DNA from: Curtobacterium sp. UCD-KPL2560
GTDB lineage: Bacteria; Actinomycetota; Actinomycetes; Actinomycetales; Microbacteriaceae
Assembly (NCBI RefSeq): GCF_001705035.1
Contig: NZ_MCIG01000027.1
Span: 1 to 35,569, forward strand
Direction of reading: 5' to 3'
DNA length: 35,569 nucleotides
The position numbers were made by a program, and so were the translations under genes. A model generated the notes under the pieces. The model was not told where the DNA came from, did not search any database, and worked only from the letters and a program-made list of their open reading frames with translations. Shown in pieces: positions 35,055 through 35,569 of this stretch (position 1 is its first letter; each line of letters starts with the position of its first letter).

Positions 35055-35534
35055 CCGGGCGATCCGGGCCGTCCGGGCGTCCGTGGCCCGGACGAGGTCG
35101 GCCGGGGTGAGCTCGATGTCGAACCCGCGACGGCCGCCCGAGACGAAGATGCTCGGGTAGTCCGCGGCCGACGCGTCGACGACCGTCCGCAGGGGCGTCT
35201 TCTGCCCGACGGGGCTGATCCCGCCGACGACGTACCCGGTGCGCTTCTCGGCGAGGGCGGGCAGCGCGAGGGACGCCTTCTTGCCGCCGAGCACGGCCGC
35301 GACGGCCTTGAGGTCGAGACGGTTCGCGACCGGGACCACGGCGACGGCGAGCTGCCCGTCGACCGAGACGACGAGGGTCTTGAAGACCTGCTCCTCGCGG
35401 AGGCCGAGCGCGGCGGCGGCCTCCTCGCCGAAGTTCGTCGCCGTCTCGTGGTGTTCGTACACGTGCGGCGTGAACGGGATCCCTGCCCGTTCGAGGGCGA
35501 GGGTCGCTGGGGTGCTCGGCGATCCTGCGGTCAT
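35049..35534 (-). CDS. ybaK: Cys-tRNA(Pro)/aminoacyl-tRNA deacylase, YbaK type
   Basis: 161-residue editing-domain protein that clears mischarged Cys-tRNA-Pro in trans. It has the YbaK/EbsC fold markers VFKTLVV with the conserved Lys52, KKASLALPALAEKRTGYVVGGISPVGQK in adjoining segments, and FVSGGRRGFDIELTPADL at the end. The ATG at 35534 follows TAGCCT (35544-35549) by nine bases, a near-leaderless arrangement. Its last codons overlap the HspR-type operator of the downstream Clp gene. The family is firm; exact tRNA specificity is inferred. Confidence 0.92.
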   Translation of the reverse strand: MTAGSPSTPATLALERAGIPFTPHVYEHHETATNFGEEAAAALGLREEQVFKTLVVSVDGQLAVAVVPVANRLDLKAVAAVLGGKKASLALPALAEKRTGYVVGGISPVGQKTPLRTVVDASAADYPSIFVSGGRRGFDIELTPADLVRATDARTARIART

Positions 35535-35543
35535 GGTGGGTTC

Positions 35544-35549
35544 AGGCTA
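35544..35549 (-). promoter_or_regulatory. Possible -10 element of ybaK
   Basis: TAGCCT on the minus strand ends nine bases before the ATG at 35534, giving a predicted leader of two to three bases. Confidence 0.4.
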
Positions 35550-35569
35550 GCGCCCCGCGTGGCTCGGTC

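Overview
The window is about 71% GC, with back-to-back genes, many GTG starts and overlaps of the GTGA, ATGA and TGATG types. Gene content and order are actinobacterial: ctaE-qcrCAB next to trpD, and thrS-HIT-pdxST-yebC-ruvCAB-yajC-secDF-rel. A lone GH6 cellulase, a Stealth-family phosphotransferase and the protein sequences suggest Microbacteriaceae, most likely a Curtobacterium-like plant or leaf-litter bacterium. The genus is inference. No tRNA, rRNA, insertion sequence, phage gene or CRISPR array was seen.

Layout. (1) 98-1609, glycerol kinase, converges on trpD. (2) trpD diverges from the respiratory operon ctaE-qcrC-qcrA-qcrB (2.9-7.2 kb), which encodes cytochrome oxidase subunit III and the three-subunit bc1 complex and ends in a strong hairpin. 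(3) A cpdA-like metallophosphoesterase converges on a Stealth sugar-phosphate transferase. (4) A minus-strand operon of three overlapping genes (SDR/DUF2867 protein, SGNH hydrolase, small membrane protein) diverges from deoC, which is followed by a ROK-family sugar kinase and an orphan AbiEi-like protein. (5) From 15.6 to 29.9 kb lies a long minus-strand housekeeping block: rel, rhodanese, secF, secD, yajC, ruvB, ruvA, ruvC, yebC, pdxT, pdxS, HIT/Ap4A phosphorylase, thrS and apt. It covers the stringent response, protein export, Holliday-junction resolution, PLP synthesis, threonyl-tRNA charging and adenine salvage. (6) 30.0-31.2 kb: a secreted GH6 glucanase on the plus strand. (7) 31.4-35.5 kb, minus strand: a small basic protein, a 0.7-kb mostly non-coding region with a possible 23-codon ORF, a ClpC-like AAA+ unfoldase and a YbaK-type deacylase.

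Main regulatory observations. Upstream of the Clp ATPase are a HAIR-type HspR operator and a SigH/SigR-type promoter, suggesting combined heat and thiol-oxidative stress control. Many genes (trpD, ctaE, SDR, deoC, ruvA, apt and probably the AbiEi gene) have a -10 hexamer 6-7 nt before the start codon, the mark of leaderless mRNAs. Three of the four convergent gene junctions carry short GC-rich tandem repeats with different periods (60, 30 and 23-25 bp), and one runs into the rel stop codon. All regulatory calls are read by eye from sequence and are untested.
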